Below are positions 34,677 through 43,185 of a DNA stretch of 64,000 nt, one piece after another. The stretch comes from Acidobacteriota bacterium (GTDB lineage: Bacteria; Acidobacteriota; Terriglobia; Bryobacterales; Bryobacteraceae). The notes under the pieces are model-generated. The model was not told where the DNA came from. It did not search any database and worked only from the letters and a program-made list of their open reading frames with translations. Position numbers and translations under genes: made by a program. Numbering within the stretch: the stretch's first letter is position 1; the number at the start of each line of letters is the position of its first letter. The stretch lies in assembly GCA_018268715.1 (NCBI GenBank), contig JAFDVZ010000025.1:43682-107681 (forward strand). The letters run 5' to 3'.

Positions 34677-35428
34677 CACTTCCTCAGGAACCGCTCAACG
34701 CCAACCCGGAACGACTCCGTCATCCGCGAAACCGCGTTCGTCTGCACGCCGGCTTCGAGCGCCGCTTCAAACGGCAGGGCGTCGGTCCGGTACAACAACT
34801 GCTTGGTCAGCGCCACGGACTCGCCGGCCTTCCCCGCCAACCCGCTCACGAACTCCGCCGCCTCGCCGTCGAACGCATCATCGGCGAACACCGCGTGCAC
34901 CAGCCCCACTTCACGAGCCCGCGCCGCCGTCAACACATCCCCGGTAACGGCCAAGGCGAAGGCGGTCTTCTCCCCCACCGCGCGCCGCAGCAGCGCCATC
35001 ACCATGGCCGGCACGAATCCGACATTGATCTCGGGATACCCGAACCGCGCCGACTCCGCCGCGACAATCAAGTCGCAGGCCGTGGCCAATCCGCACCCGC
35101 CCGCCAGCGCCCGCCCCTTCACCAGCGCCACCACCGGCTTCGCCAACGCTCGCATGGCCACAAACACCGCCCCAATCGCCCGCGCGTCCTCGATATTCTC
35201 GAGAATCCCCGCCCGAGCCACCGCCGCCACCGACGCCAGATCCGCACCGGAGCAGAAATCCTTGCCCGCGCCGGCCAGCGTCACCACGCGAGCCGCCCCG
35301 TCCTCCGCCGCCCGGTCGAGCGCCGCGCGCAGTTCCGACACCATCACCGGATCCAGCGCGTTCCGCTTCTCCGGCCGGTTCAGCGTGATCCGGGCCACGC
35401 CCCCGGCGCACTCATACAGCACCCTCAT
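34676..35428 (-). CDS. Enoyl-CoA hydratase/isomerase (crotonase family)
   Basis: A 250-residue crotonase. LNRPEKRNALDPVMVSEL and the oxyanion-hole segment DFCSGADLASV are seen, as are KGRALAGGCGLATACDLIVA and FGYPEINVGFVPA. The catalytic glutamates of true hydratases are only partly clear (PEINVGF keeps one), so hydratase, isomerase or a related reaction is possible. The ATG at 35428 starts the conserved N-terminus. First gene of the CoA cluster with the CaiB-like gene and the ligase pseudogene. Confidence 0.88.
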   Translation of the reverse strand: MRVLYECAGGVARITLNRPEKRNALDPVMVSELRAALDRAAEDGAARVVTLAGAGKDFCSGADLASVAAVARAGILENIEDARAIGAVFVAMRALAKPVVALVKGRALAGGCGLATACDLIVAAESARFGYPEINVGFVPAMVMALLRRAVGEKTAFALAVTGDVLTAARAREVGLVHAVFADDAFDGEAAEFVSGLAGKAGESVALTKQLLYRTDALPFEAALEAGVQTNAVSRMTESFRVGVERFLRK

Positions 35429-35439
35429 GCTCAAGAAGG

Positions 35440-36603
35440 TTACTCCTTCACGAAGCCCAGCGCGCGCCCCACCTTGGTCCAGAACGAGCCCTGCAACCGC
35501 CCCAACCGCTGCCCAAGGGCCGCATTCTCCCCCTGCAGCTTCAGCGCCCACGCCGTGCGGTCGTCAAACTCCCCTTGCAGCTTGCGGTACAGCTCCACGT
35601 GATGCGCGACGTCCTTCTCCAGGCTCACCGCCCACGCCGTCCGCTCCTCCAGTTGAGAATTCAGCGTGGCCGCCCAATTCGTGCGAGCCTCCAGTTCTTT
35701 CTCATCCTCGGCGATCTTCGCGTGCGCCCAGGCATTCACCTCGGCCAGCCGCCGGGTCGCCGCGCGCCAATTCTCCAGCAGCTCCGTCACCGCCCCGCCC
35801 GTCAACCCGAACGGCTGCTTCCTCGCCGTCATGGGCAGCGACCAGTTCTCCGGCCGCACAATGCCGAACGGCGGGTAGTTGTTCCCGTAAATCTCCACCG
35901 CCGTGAACCCGGCCCCGAGCATCAGCTTCCGCAGGTCATTCTCCGTGAACACCCGCAGCTCCAGCGTCTCGCCCCCGCCGCCGTGGAACACCAGGTCCTC
36001 GAAAATCTGGATGCGCCCATCCCGCGTGCGGTTGATCATCACATAGCGTCCGCCGAACTCCACAATCCGGTAATCGTTCAGTTCGGGGAAGTGTTCGGTG
36101 GTGGTCTCGGCCAGCGTATAAGGCACCGTGAAGAAGAACAGCCCGCCCGGTTTCAGCAGCCGGAAGGCATGTTCGAAGGGCACATTCGGCGCCGCGGCGA
36201 CATGCTCGAACACCTCGCTCGCGATCACGAAATCGTAGGAGCCCCACTCGGAATCGGGCACGTTCAGAATGTCGAACCGGGGCTCCTTGTGATAGTAGGT
36301 GTTGCGATAGGTGAACTTCTCCGCCAACCGACCGGCGTAATCGGGCGAGTCGCTGATGCCCATCCCGCGCACCTGCTTGAGCACCGGAAAATCGGTGACG
36401 GGCATATCCAGCCCGAACATCTCGCGCGCGATCATCTGCGCCACCGCTCGAGTGCGTACGGTGGATTGACACCCGTCGCAACTGCCCACCTCGCGGTCCA
36501 TGCGCGCCAGCGGCTGGCGATTCTCGCGCCCGCAGATATTGCACCGGAACTCAATCGCGGCCTCAGCGGCGGTATCGGAAAATTTCAAAGACGGGTCTGC
36601 CAT
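35440..36603 (-). CDS. SAM-dependent methyltransferase with N-terminal zinc-finger-like and C-terminal coiled-coil parts
   Basis: A 387-residue protein. Residues 15-55 have a CNICG...CDGC zinc-knuckle pattern. A class I methyltransferase core follows (MGISDSPDYAGRL, YDFVIASEVFEHV, LLKPGGLFFFTVPYTL). From about residue 285 the chain turns into a coiled coil with repeats of an R-T-(A/N)-W-A-x-x-L motif (ARTNWAATL, ERTAWAVSL, DRTAWALKL). Such methyltransferases often lie among cell-surface polysaccharide genes, and the next gene upstream is a GT39-like enzyme, overlapping by 41 bp. The substrate is unknown. Confidence 0.8.
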   Translation of the reverse strand: MADPSLKFSDTAAEAAIEFRCNICGRENRQPLARMDREVGSCDGCQSTVRTRAVAQMIAREMFGLDMPVTDFPVLKQVRGMGISDSPDYAGRLAEKFTYRNTYYHKEPRFDILNVPDSEWGSYDFVIASEVFEHVAAAPNVPFEHAFRLLKPGGLFFFTVPYTLAETTTEHFPELNDYRIVEFGGRYVMINRTRDGRIQIFEDLVFHGGGGETLELRVFTENDLRKLMLGAGFTAVEIYGNNYPPFGIVRPENWSLPMTARKQPFGLTGGAVTELLENWRAATRRLAEVNAWAHAKIAEDEKELEARTNWAATLNSQLEERTAWAVSLEKDVAHHVELYRKLQGEFDDRTAWALKLQGENAALGQRLGRLQGSFWTKVGRALGFVKE

Positions 36604-38155
36604 TTCGATCCTGGATGGTCTGTACGGGCTGCGGCGCGTATCCAAGCGCGGCGGCGAACGCGTTCAGTTTAGCGCGAGAGCCGGCCGCCTGTTCATAGGC
36701 CTCGCCATGCGCGATGAACAGCGCGCCTTCGGCCGTCACTAGACGAGCCAGTTGCTCGCGGAATTCGGGCCGCTCGGCCGCGCGCAACGGGGCGCTCGCG
36801 TCCTCAATCGGCAGCCCGCCTTCGGACAGCAGAATCTGCGTCTCCAGGATGCCCCAGTCGGCCGTAACAATCAGCGGCGCTTTTGTTTGCGACAGGAACC
36901 GGTGCAGCCCGTTGCTCGCGTCGGTCCAACGCGCGCCCGCGCCGTTCCGCGTCAGGTTCACGTAGTAGGAATTGAGCGCCAGCAGTTCGCTCGCGGCAAG
37001 CAGGGCGGCCATCGCCACCGCGGGTCTCGCCGGGACGCGCGTCAGCACTGCGGCGATCACCACCAGGTGGAACGGCCACAGCAGGATGACGTGATGCATC
37101 GCGCCGCCCGCGCCGTTGGTGAAAAACATCTGGATCCAGATGGCGGCCATCGCGACGATGGAAAACACGGCCGGCCGGAATGCGCGCGTCCCACTGAGCA
37201 GCGGAGTGGCCAGGATCGCGGCCAGCGTCGCCCACCCCAACAGGCTCGACCACGGTTCGCCCGTTGCCCGCGCGATCGCGAAGGAGGCCTGCCCGAGCCA
37301 CGTCGTCGGAACGCCCGGATGCGGACCCAGGTCCGGCGCCGTGAAGTATCCGAATGCGGCGCTGCCGTTCAGCGTGCGCGCCAGCAGCAACAGTTTGATG
37401 TGCGGATTATCGGGCGCCAGCCGGACGGTCGTCGTAAACGTCTCGAGCGGCCGTTGGATGTTGTAGACGATCAGCGGCGCCGCGCCCACAAGAAACGCCC
37501 CCGCCGCGATCGCGAAATTCCGCCCGGTCAGATGCGGCCGCACCTCGCGCCAGATCACCAGTGATGCGCAAGCCAATCCCACCAGCACCCAAACGAAAAC
37601 GGCCTTGTCCCACAGCGCCACGCCGAACAGGAAGAACCCGCCCGCCAGTTTCGCCGCCGACGGACGCCGGTGATACTCCACCAGCAGCAGCAGCGCCCCA
37701 ATCTTGAAGGCATGCTGCAAGGCGACAGGTCCGAAGTCGATCGCCCCGTTCATCACATAAGCGGGATCAGCCGCCAGCAGCGCCGTGGCGATCCACGCCG
37801 AACGCCGGTCCAGGATGCGGTTCACCAAAACAAAAAACAGAGGCAATGCAGCGGCGGCGATCAGCAGCGTGGGCAGCCTCAGGGAGACCTGCCCCGGCGC
37901 CCAGATCGCAAAGACCGCGTTGTACATCCAGGTCTTCAGCGCGCCCAGGTAGGTCAGCATCATGATGGGCAACTCGCCGCCCGCGATGCGCCACGAATAC
38001 CAGGGCGCCGCGCGTTCGTAGATGCCCGCCGCGATCAGCGCCTCGTCCACCTCGATGCCCAGGCGCTTTACGAAGGGCCACCCCAGCGCGACGGTCAGCG
38101 CCATCAGCGCAAAGAGTCCCGCCCACGTCCGCCAGCGCTGTGTTGAAGGAATCAA
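36563..38155 (-). CDS. Multi-membrane-span glycosyltransferase (GT39/ArnT-like)
   Basis: A 530-residue inner-membrane protein with about 11-12 hydrophobic helices. The first periplasmic loop has an acidic E-V-D-E motif (GIEVDEALIAAGIYE), as in dolichyl/undecaprenyl-phosphate-dependent GT-C enzymes. LRLPTLLIAAAALPLFF and DRRSAWIATALLAADP fit the PMT/ArnT pattern. A soluble C-terminal domain follows (LIVTADWGILETQIL). It probably moves a sugar from a lipid carrier to a periplasmic acceptor. It overlaps the methyltransferase start by 41 bp and is divergent from the amidohydrolase. Confidence 0.82.
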   Translation of the reverse strand: MIPSTQRWRTWAGLFALMALTVALGWPFVKRLGIEVDEALIAAGIYERAAPWYSWRIAGGELPIMMLTYLGALKTWMYNAVFAIWAPGQVSLRLPTLLIAAAALPLFFVLVNRILDRRSAWIATALLAADPAYVMNGAIDFGPVALQHAFKIGALLLLVEYHRRPSAAKLAGGFFLFGVALWDKAVFVWVLVGLACASLVIWREVRPHLTGRNFAIAAGAFLVGAAPLIVYNIQRPLETFTTTVRLAPDNPHIKLLLLARTLNGSAAFGYFTAPDLGPHPGVPTTWLGQASFAIARATGEPWSSLLGWATLAAILATPLLSGTRAFRPAVFSIVAMAAIWIQMFFTNGAGGAMHHVILLWPFHLVVIAAVLTRVPARPAVAMAALLAASELLALNSYYVNLTRNGAGARWTDASNGLHRFLSQTKAPLIVTADWGILETQILLSEGGLPIEDASAPLRAAERPEFREQLARLVTAEGALFIAHGEAYEQAAGSRAKLNAFAAALGYAPQPVQTIQDRNGRPVFEIFRYRR

Positions 38156-38201
38156 CCTTCGATTTTACGCGACCCGCGCCGGCACGCTACACTTTCCTAC
38201 C

Positions 38202-39503
38202 ATGAGGAAACTGGCCGTACTGGCCGCAGTCGCAATGCCGTTCGCGCTCGCCGCGGACGCTCCGAAAGTGGTGGTGTTGAAGGCGGCGCGCATGTTCGAC
38301 GCCCGCGCCGGGCGCATCGTCTCTCCCGCCGTCATCGTGGTGCGAGGCTCCGCCATTGAATCCGCCGGCCCCGCCGCCGCGACCCCAGCCGGCGCCGAGG
38401 TCATCGATCTGGGAGACTCCACCCTCCTGCCCGGCTTCATCGACGCCCACACCCACCTGACCGGCGAGTACACCAACGATTTCAAGCAGGCCGAACTCGA
38501 TGCCCTCAAGAAGACCACCGCCGAAAAGGCCATCGACGCCGCCGCCATCGCCCGCCGCACCCTGATGGCCGGTTTCACCACCGTGCGCGACGTCGGCTCC
38601 AGCGAGTACATCGATGTCGGTCTGCGCAACGCCATCCGCAACGGCAAGACTCCGGGCCCGCGCATGCTGGTGGCCGTGCACGCCATCGGCGCCACCGGCG
38701 GCCATTGCGACCCCACCGGCGGCTATCGCTTCGACCTGTTCCGCCACGAAAGCGGCATTGAGGACGGCATCGGCAGCGGCCCCGACGCCATGCGCGCCAT
38801 CGTCCGCTTCAACATCAAATATGGCGCGGACGTCATCAAAACCTGCGCCACCGGCGGCGTGCTGTCGGAAACCGACGACGTCGATTCTCCCCAGCTCACG
38901 CAGGAGGAGATGAACGCCATCGTCAGCGAAGCCCACGCCCTGAAGCGCAAGGTGGCGGCCCACGCCCACGGCGCCGAGGGCATCAAACGCTCCGTGCGCG
39001 CCGGCATCGACTCCATCGAGCACGGCACCTTCGCCGACGACGAAGCGTTAAATCTGATGAAGGAGCACGGTACGTATCTGGTTCCGACGCTCATGGCCGC
39101 TCAAGGACTCCGGGAGGCTCTCGCCGCGAACCACTACATCCCGCCCGCCATCCTGCCCAAGGCCAAGGCGGCCATCGCCGCGCTGGACGGTCTGGTGGAC
39201 CGCGCCGTCGCCAAGGGCGTCAAAATCGGCCTCGGCACCGACGCCGGCGTCTACCCGCACGGCCGCAACGCCGAAGAGTTCATCCAGTTGACAGGCCGCG
39301 GCATGCGCGCCGTCGACGCCCTCCGCGCCGGGACCATTGTCGATTCAGAGCTGCTGGGAATCTCCGCCCGCGTCGGGACCCTGGAAGCCGGCAAACTGGC
39401 CGACATCGTCGCCGTGCCGGGCGATCCGCTTGAGGACATCAGCGTGGTGAAGAAGGTGAAATTCGTGATGAAGGAAGGGACGGTCTACCGGAATGACCGC
39501 TAG
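38202..39503 (+). CDS. Secreted metal-dependent amidohydrolase
   Basis: An exported amidohydrolase of 433 residues. The ATG at 38202 gives a signal peptide (MRKLAVLAAVAMPFALAAD). The metal site is complete: DAHTHLTGEY, the carbamylated lysine in ADVIKTCATGG, VAAHAHGAEG, SIEHGTF and LGTDAGVYP. The subfamily resembles secreted prolidase-like/imidazolonepropionase-like amidohydrolases, which cut dipeptides or cyclic amides. The stop overlaps the start of the M28 peptidase gene by 11 bp, so the two likely act together on peptides outside the cytoplasm. Confidence 0.92.
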   Translation: MRKLAVLAAVAMPFALAADAPKVVVLKAARMFDARAGRIVSPAVIVVRGSAIESAGPAAATPAGAEVIDLGDSTLLPGFIDAHTHLTGEYTNDFKQAELDALKKTTAEKAIDAAAIARRTLMAGFTTVRDVGSSEYIDVGLRNAIRNGKTPGPRMLVAVHAIGATGGHCDPTGGYRFDLFRHESGIEDGIGSGPDAMRAIVRFNIKYGADVIKTCATGGVLSETDDVDSPQLTQEEMNAIVSEAHALKRKVAAHAHGAEGIKRSVRAGIDSIEHGTFADDEALNLMKEHGTYLVPTLMAAQGLREALAANHYIPPAILPKAKAAIAALDGLVDRAVAKGVKIGLGTDAGVYPHGRNAEEFIQLTGRGMRAVDALRAGTIVDSELLGISARVGTLEAGKLADIVAVPGDPLEDISVVKKVKFVMKEGTVYRNDR

Positions 39504-40941
39504 AGTCCTGTTGTGCCTGCTCGCCGCCGCCCTCTGCGCCGCGGCGAGCGATGTCACACGTCTGGCCGAACGCGCCAAAGGCGACACGCCGATGGCGTCC
39601 GACCTGCGCGAATTGTGCGACGGGATCGGAGGCCGCGCCACCGGCTCCGAGGCCAATCAGAAGGCCGTCGAATGGGCGCTCAAGAAGTTCCGCGACGCGG
39701 GCCTGGCGAACGCTCACCTGGAGCCGTTCACCGTGCCGGCCTTGTGGCTCGCCGATTCGGCCGAAGCGTCGGTGGTGTCGCCCACCCGGTTCCCGGTGCG
39801 CGTGGCCGCCGCGCCCTTCACCGCCTCCACCAAGGGAACCCTGGAAGCGCCGCTGGTCGACGCCGCGGAAGGCGAGCGCGCCGACTTCGACAAATTGGCG
39901 GGTAAGGCGCGCGGGGCCATCGTCCTCATCCACAGCAAGGAGATGAAGACGTTCGACGACCTCTTTGCCGAATACATGCACAACCCCACGGTGCTCGAAG
40001 GGGCCAAACGGGCCGGCGCCGCCGCCATCCTGCTCGAATCGACGCGGCCGCGCGGCCTGCTCTACCGCCACCCGGTGAACATGGGCAACGCGATTGAGCC
40101 GATCCCCGGCGCCATCGTCGCGCGCGAGCACGCCGAGCGGCTCGCCCGGCTGGCCGCCGCGGGCCCCATCCGCATGCGTCTGCGCCTGGCCAACCGCACC
40201 GGCGGCGCCTACCAGGCCAACAACGTAATCGCCGAAATCCCGGGCCGCGAAAAGCCTGAAGAGGTGGTGCTCATCGGCGCCCACCTGGACAGTTGGGATC
40301 TGGGCACGGGTTCTGAGGACAACGGCGTCAACGCCGCCATGGTGATCGACCTGGCCCGCGGCTTCCAGCAACTCGGCGTCCGGCCCCGCCGGACCCTCCG
40401 TTTCGCGCTGTTCAACGGGGAGGAGCAGGGCATGCGCGGCTCGGCGGGCTACGTGGCGAAACACCGTGCGGAACTCGGGCAGCACGCCGCTGTGGTGATC
40501 TTCGACACCGGGTCGGGCAAGGTCACCGGTTTCTATCTGAACGGCCGCGAGGAGCTCCGCCAGCCCCTCGATCAGGCGCTGGCTGCCCTGCCGGACGCCC
40601 ACGCGGGCGACCACCAACTGGACGCGCTCGACGGCACCGACAACTTCGATTTCGTCCTCACCGGCGTGCCGAATCTGGTCGCAAACCAGGATCCAGCGCC
40701 CTATTTGCCCGATTATCACGCTGAATCCGACGTTTTCGAGCGCTCGAATATCGCCGAACAGAAGCAATCGGAGGCCATCGCGGCGGCGGTCCTGTACGGG
40801 CTTGCCGAATCGCCCGAAAGAGTGCCCAGACAGGCCCAAAATGACGTCGAAAAGCTCATTATTCGCACCAAATTGGACGCACAAATGAAGCTTTTCGGGC
40901 AGTGGGAGGACTGGAAATCCGGCCGCCGCGGCCTATTCTAG
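39493..40941 (+). CDS. Secreted M28-family zinc aminopeptidase with PA domain
   Basis: An exported peptidase of 482 residues with a signal peptide (MTARVLLCLLAAALCAAAS). Zinc ligands and catalytic residues of M28 are seen: GAHLDSWDLGTGSEDNG (His, Asp), FNGEEQGMRGS (Glu pair), IFDTGSG and PDYHAESDVF (final His). A protease-associated domain is inserted in the N-terminal half (about 130-230). It resembles glutamate carboxypeptidase/aminopeptidase-type enzymes and overlaps the upstream amidohydrolase by 11 bp. Confidence 0.93.
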   Translation: MTARVLLCLLAAALCAAASDVTRLAERAKGDTPMASDLRELCDGIGGRATGSEANQKAVEWALKKFRDAGLANAHLEPFTVPALWLADSAEASVVSPTRFPVRVAAAPFTASTKGTLEAPLVDAAEGERADFDKLAGKARGAIVLIHSKEMKTFDDLFAEYMHNPTVLEGAKRAGAAAILLESTRPRGLLYRHPVNMGNAIEPIPGAIVAREHAERLARLAAAGPIRMRLRLANRTGGAYQANNVIAEIPGREKPEEVVLIGAHLDSWDLGTGSEDNGVNAAMVIDLARGFQQLGVRPRRTLRFALFNGEEQGMRGSAGYVAKHRAELGQHAAVVIFDTGSGKVTGFYLNGREELRQPLDQALAALPDAHAGDHQLDALDGTDNFDFVLTGVPNLVANQDPAPYLPDYHAESDVFERSNIAEQKQSEAIAAAVLYGLAESPERVPRQAQNDVEKLIIRTKLDAQMKLFGQWEDWKSGRRGLF

Positions 40942-41466
40942 CCCCTTGAGCGCATCGAGTTCCCGGCGCATCCGTCCGGACTCGTGCGTAAACGCAAACC
41001 ACAGCAACCCGAGGATCGCAAACAGCATCAGAAACGGCGCGGGGCCGTCCACCAGCCGCAGGATCTCCGGCGATTGGACGCCAAGCGCCCTGGCTCGCGC
41101 CAGCGGACCGTGTCCCAGCCACGCGAACCCGGCCGCCGGGATAACCAGCAGCACCGAATTCCGGATCCACAGCAGCCTCCGCCGCTTTTCCTCGAACTCC
41201 GCCCTCAGGTAGTTCACGCAGGGTGAATCCGCCGGCCGCCGCTTCGCGCCGAGGATCGCCCAGGCGATCGAGACGAATGCCGACAGTCCGAACGCCGACG
41301 CCGCCTTGAGCGCCGGATCTCCAAACCGGACAATGTTATACAGAAACACCGCCACAAACAGCGGCGTGAGCGCGGCCGCCGTCCAGTAGGCGATCCGCGA
41401 TTCCCGTTCGTGCTTCAACGCTTTCGCCCGCACTTCGGCGGGCGTCCACTCATCCTGGTCAGCCAT
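40933..41466 (-). CDS. Membrane protein partner of an ECF sigma factor
   Basis: A 177-residue protein with four hydrophobic helices, near 28-50, 58-78, 105-125 and 145-165, and a soluble N-terminus (ADQDEWTPAEVRAKALKHER). The ATG at 41466 overlaps the stop of the ECF sigma gene by 8 bp. Such pairs often form a sigma/anti-sigma unit with the membrane protein holding the sigma factor. No zinc-anti-sigma motif is seen, so this is inferred from position. Its end overlaps the M28 gene end by 9 bp. Confidence 0.75.
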   Translation of the reverse strand: MADQDEWTPAEVRAKALKHERESRIAYWTAAALTPLFVAVFLYNIVRFGDPALKAASAFGLSAFVSIAWAILGAKRRPADSPCVNYLRAEFEEKRRRLLWIRNSVLLVIPAAGFAWLGHGPLARARALGVQSPEILRLVDGPAPFLMLFAILGLLWFAFTHESGRMRRELDALKGLE

Positions 41467-41962
41467 GCGTCTCCTCCTCATTGAGCATTCGCTTGACGCG
41501 GTGGATCTTCACCGCGACGTGAGAGGCCGACAGTCCCGTCACTTCAGCAATCGATGCGGCCGTCTCGCCCTCCAAATAGAGCAAAATAACCTGCCGATCG
41601 AGCGGTTTTAGGCGCGAAATACGCTCAAAAAGCGTCGAAACTGCACGCTTTTTGACCGCTTCCGCGACGCCGTCCACGGCTCCGGCCGCGTCTTCAAGGT
41701 CTTCGAGGCCCACCAAACGCCCCGCCAGCCGCCGCTCCCTGAGCACGTGCGTGGCGGCGACATTATGGGCCACCCGATAGACCCAGGTGAGCAGGCTCGA
41801 GCGGCCGTCGAAACGCCTGAGGCTCAGCCACAACTGGATATGAATCTCTTGCAGCAGGTCGCGGCGGCGGTCTGGGTTGGCCTCGTAAGCCATTGCAATC
41901 CGGCGGATTACAGGCCCGTACTTTTCCGCCGCGCTGCTATAGAGATCGCCGGGTTCAGCCAA
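41459..41962 (-). CDS. ECF-type RNA polymerase sigma factor
   Basis: A 167-residue sigma-70 family factor. Region 2 (RDLLQEIHIQLWLSLRRFDG, then SLLTWVYRVAHNVAATHV) binds the core and the -10 element. Region 4 (LKPLDRQVILLYLEGETAAS, IAEVTGLSASHVAVKIHR) recognises -35. No ATG fits; the TTG at 41962 has a GGGAGA ribosome site just before it. It is coupled to a downstream four-helix membrane protein, probably its regulator. Confidence 0.92.
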   Translation of the reverse strand: MAEPGDLYSSAAEKYGPVIRRIAMAYEANPDRRRDLLQEIHIQLWLSLRRFDGRSSLLTWVYRVAHNVAATHVLRERRLAGRLVGLEDLEDAAGAVDGVAEAVKKRAVSTLFERISRLKPLDRQVILLYLEGETAASIAEVTGLSASHVAVKIHRVKRMLNEEETHG

Positions 41963-42016
41963 CTGTCTCCCTCTACCTGGAACAGTCCACCGCCGGGCCC
42001 GGTTTCTTACACGCCG

Positions 42017-43081
42017 CTAGGTGCCGGTGGGCAGCAGGACCTGAAGCATGGGCTCGCGGACCCGGAACTTCAACTCCTTGCCGTCGCGGCTGACCTCGAC
42101 ACGGACGCGCGACTGGGGCGGGATCGAGGTATCGGCCACCATCGCGGCCAATGGATGGAATAATTTACGGTATAACGTGCGTTTCAGCTCGCGTGCGCCG
42201 AATTCCTCGCTCGCTCCACGGTCGATCAGGAACTGCCGCGCCGGTTTCGATACCTCCAGGTGGAAGGCGCGCGCGCCGAGCCGACGATGAATATGTCGTT
42301 GTAAATCAGTCAGTTGAAGGGAAAGGATTTCATCGAGCGCCCGCTCGCTGAGCGGCCGGTAGGTGATCACCGAGTCCAAACGGTTGACGAACTCCGGCGC
42401 GAACTTCTTCTTCACCGCAGACAACCCGATGGCCTGCAGTTTCGCGTCGACCTCTTCCTCGGTCCGCGGCTCGGAACTGCTTCCGAAGCCGAATGAGGGC
42501 CGCAGAAACTTGAGCATGTCCCGTGCGCCGAGATTGCTGGTGAGGAAGATGATGGATTTGTCGAAACTTACATTGGTGTTGTCGCCCAGACGGAGCGACG
42601 CCTTATCGAGAACGCCGAGCAGAAGCCGGGTGAGGCTGGCCGCCGCCTTCTCAATTTCGTCAAACAGCACCAGGGACAGATTGGAACGGTCGCTGGTAAC
42701 CGAATTCAGTTTCTGTTGGGTCAACAGCGGATGCGTTTCGCGATGTCCGAGGTAACCAGGAGGCGCGCCAATCAGCTTCGCCACCTCGTGCTCCATCTGA
42801 AATTCGCCGCAATCGATTCGCAGCACGTGTTTTTCGGTTCCGTGAAGCAGTTCAGCCAAAGCTTCCACGGTTTTGGTCTTGCCAGTGCCGCTCGGCCCCA
42901 GAAGCAGGAACACGCCCACCGGGCGTCCCTCCGGGGCTAGTCCCGCCTGGTGCATCTGCACGTACGGTACGACGCCGGACATAGCAGCCGGCTGGCCGAT
43001 TACCTTCTTCGCCAACTGCTCCGCGAGATTCGCGGCGCCGGTAGGGCGACGGTATCGCTCACTTACATCAGATGTACTCAT
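42017..43081 (-). CDS. Stand-alone Clp/ClpB-type AAA+ ATPase (second AAA module only)
   Basis: A 354-residue protein matching only the C-terminal half of a ClpB/ClpC-type unfoldase. Walker A is GPSGTGKT, the Clp-specific GAPPGYLGHRE loop is present, Walker B is LVLFDEIEKA, sensor 1 is IIFLTSNLG, the Arg finger region is APEFVNRLDSVITY, and the D2-small domain ends with GARELKR. No N-terminal Clp_N domain, first AAA module or M domain is present. A GFG tripeptide lies where ClpP-binding loops occur, but this is weak evidence. It may be a free unfoldase or a specialised chaperone. Confidence 0.85.
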   Translation of the reverse strand: MSTSDVSERYRRPTGAANLAEQLAKKVIGQPAAMSGVVPYVQMHQAGLAPEGRPVGVFLLLGPSGTGKTKTVEALAELLHGTEKHVLRIDCGEFQMEHEVAKLIGAPPGYLGHRETHPLLTQQKLNSVTSDRSNLSLVLFDEIEKAAASLTRLLLGVLDKASLRLGDNTNVSFDKSIIFLTSNLGARDMLKFLRPSFGFGSSSEPRTEEEVDAKLQAIGLSAVKKKFAPEFVNRLDSVITYRPLSERALDEILSLQLTDLQRHIHRRLGARAFHLEVSKPARQFLIDRGASEEFGARELKRTLYRKLFHPLAAMVADTSIPPQSRVRVEVSRDGKELKFRVREPMLQVLLPTGT

Positions 43082-43185
43082 CGGGTAGAAATCTCTCTTT
43101 CCGCCTTCAGTATAGAAACGACGTCTAGAAAGTCGACCCGATTTGAAGGTCGAAAATGAGCTAATTTCGAGAAAATTTGTAAATT

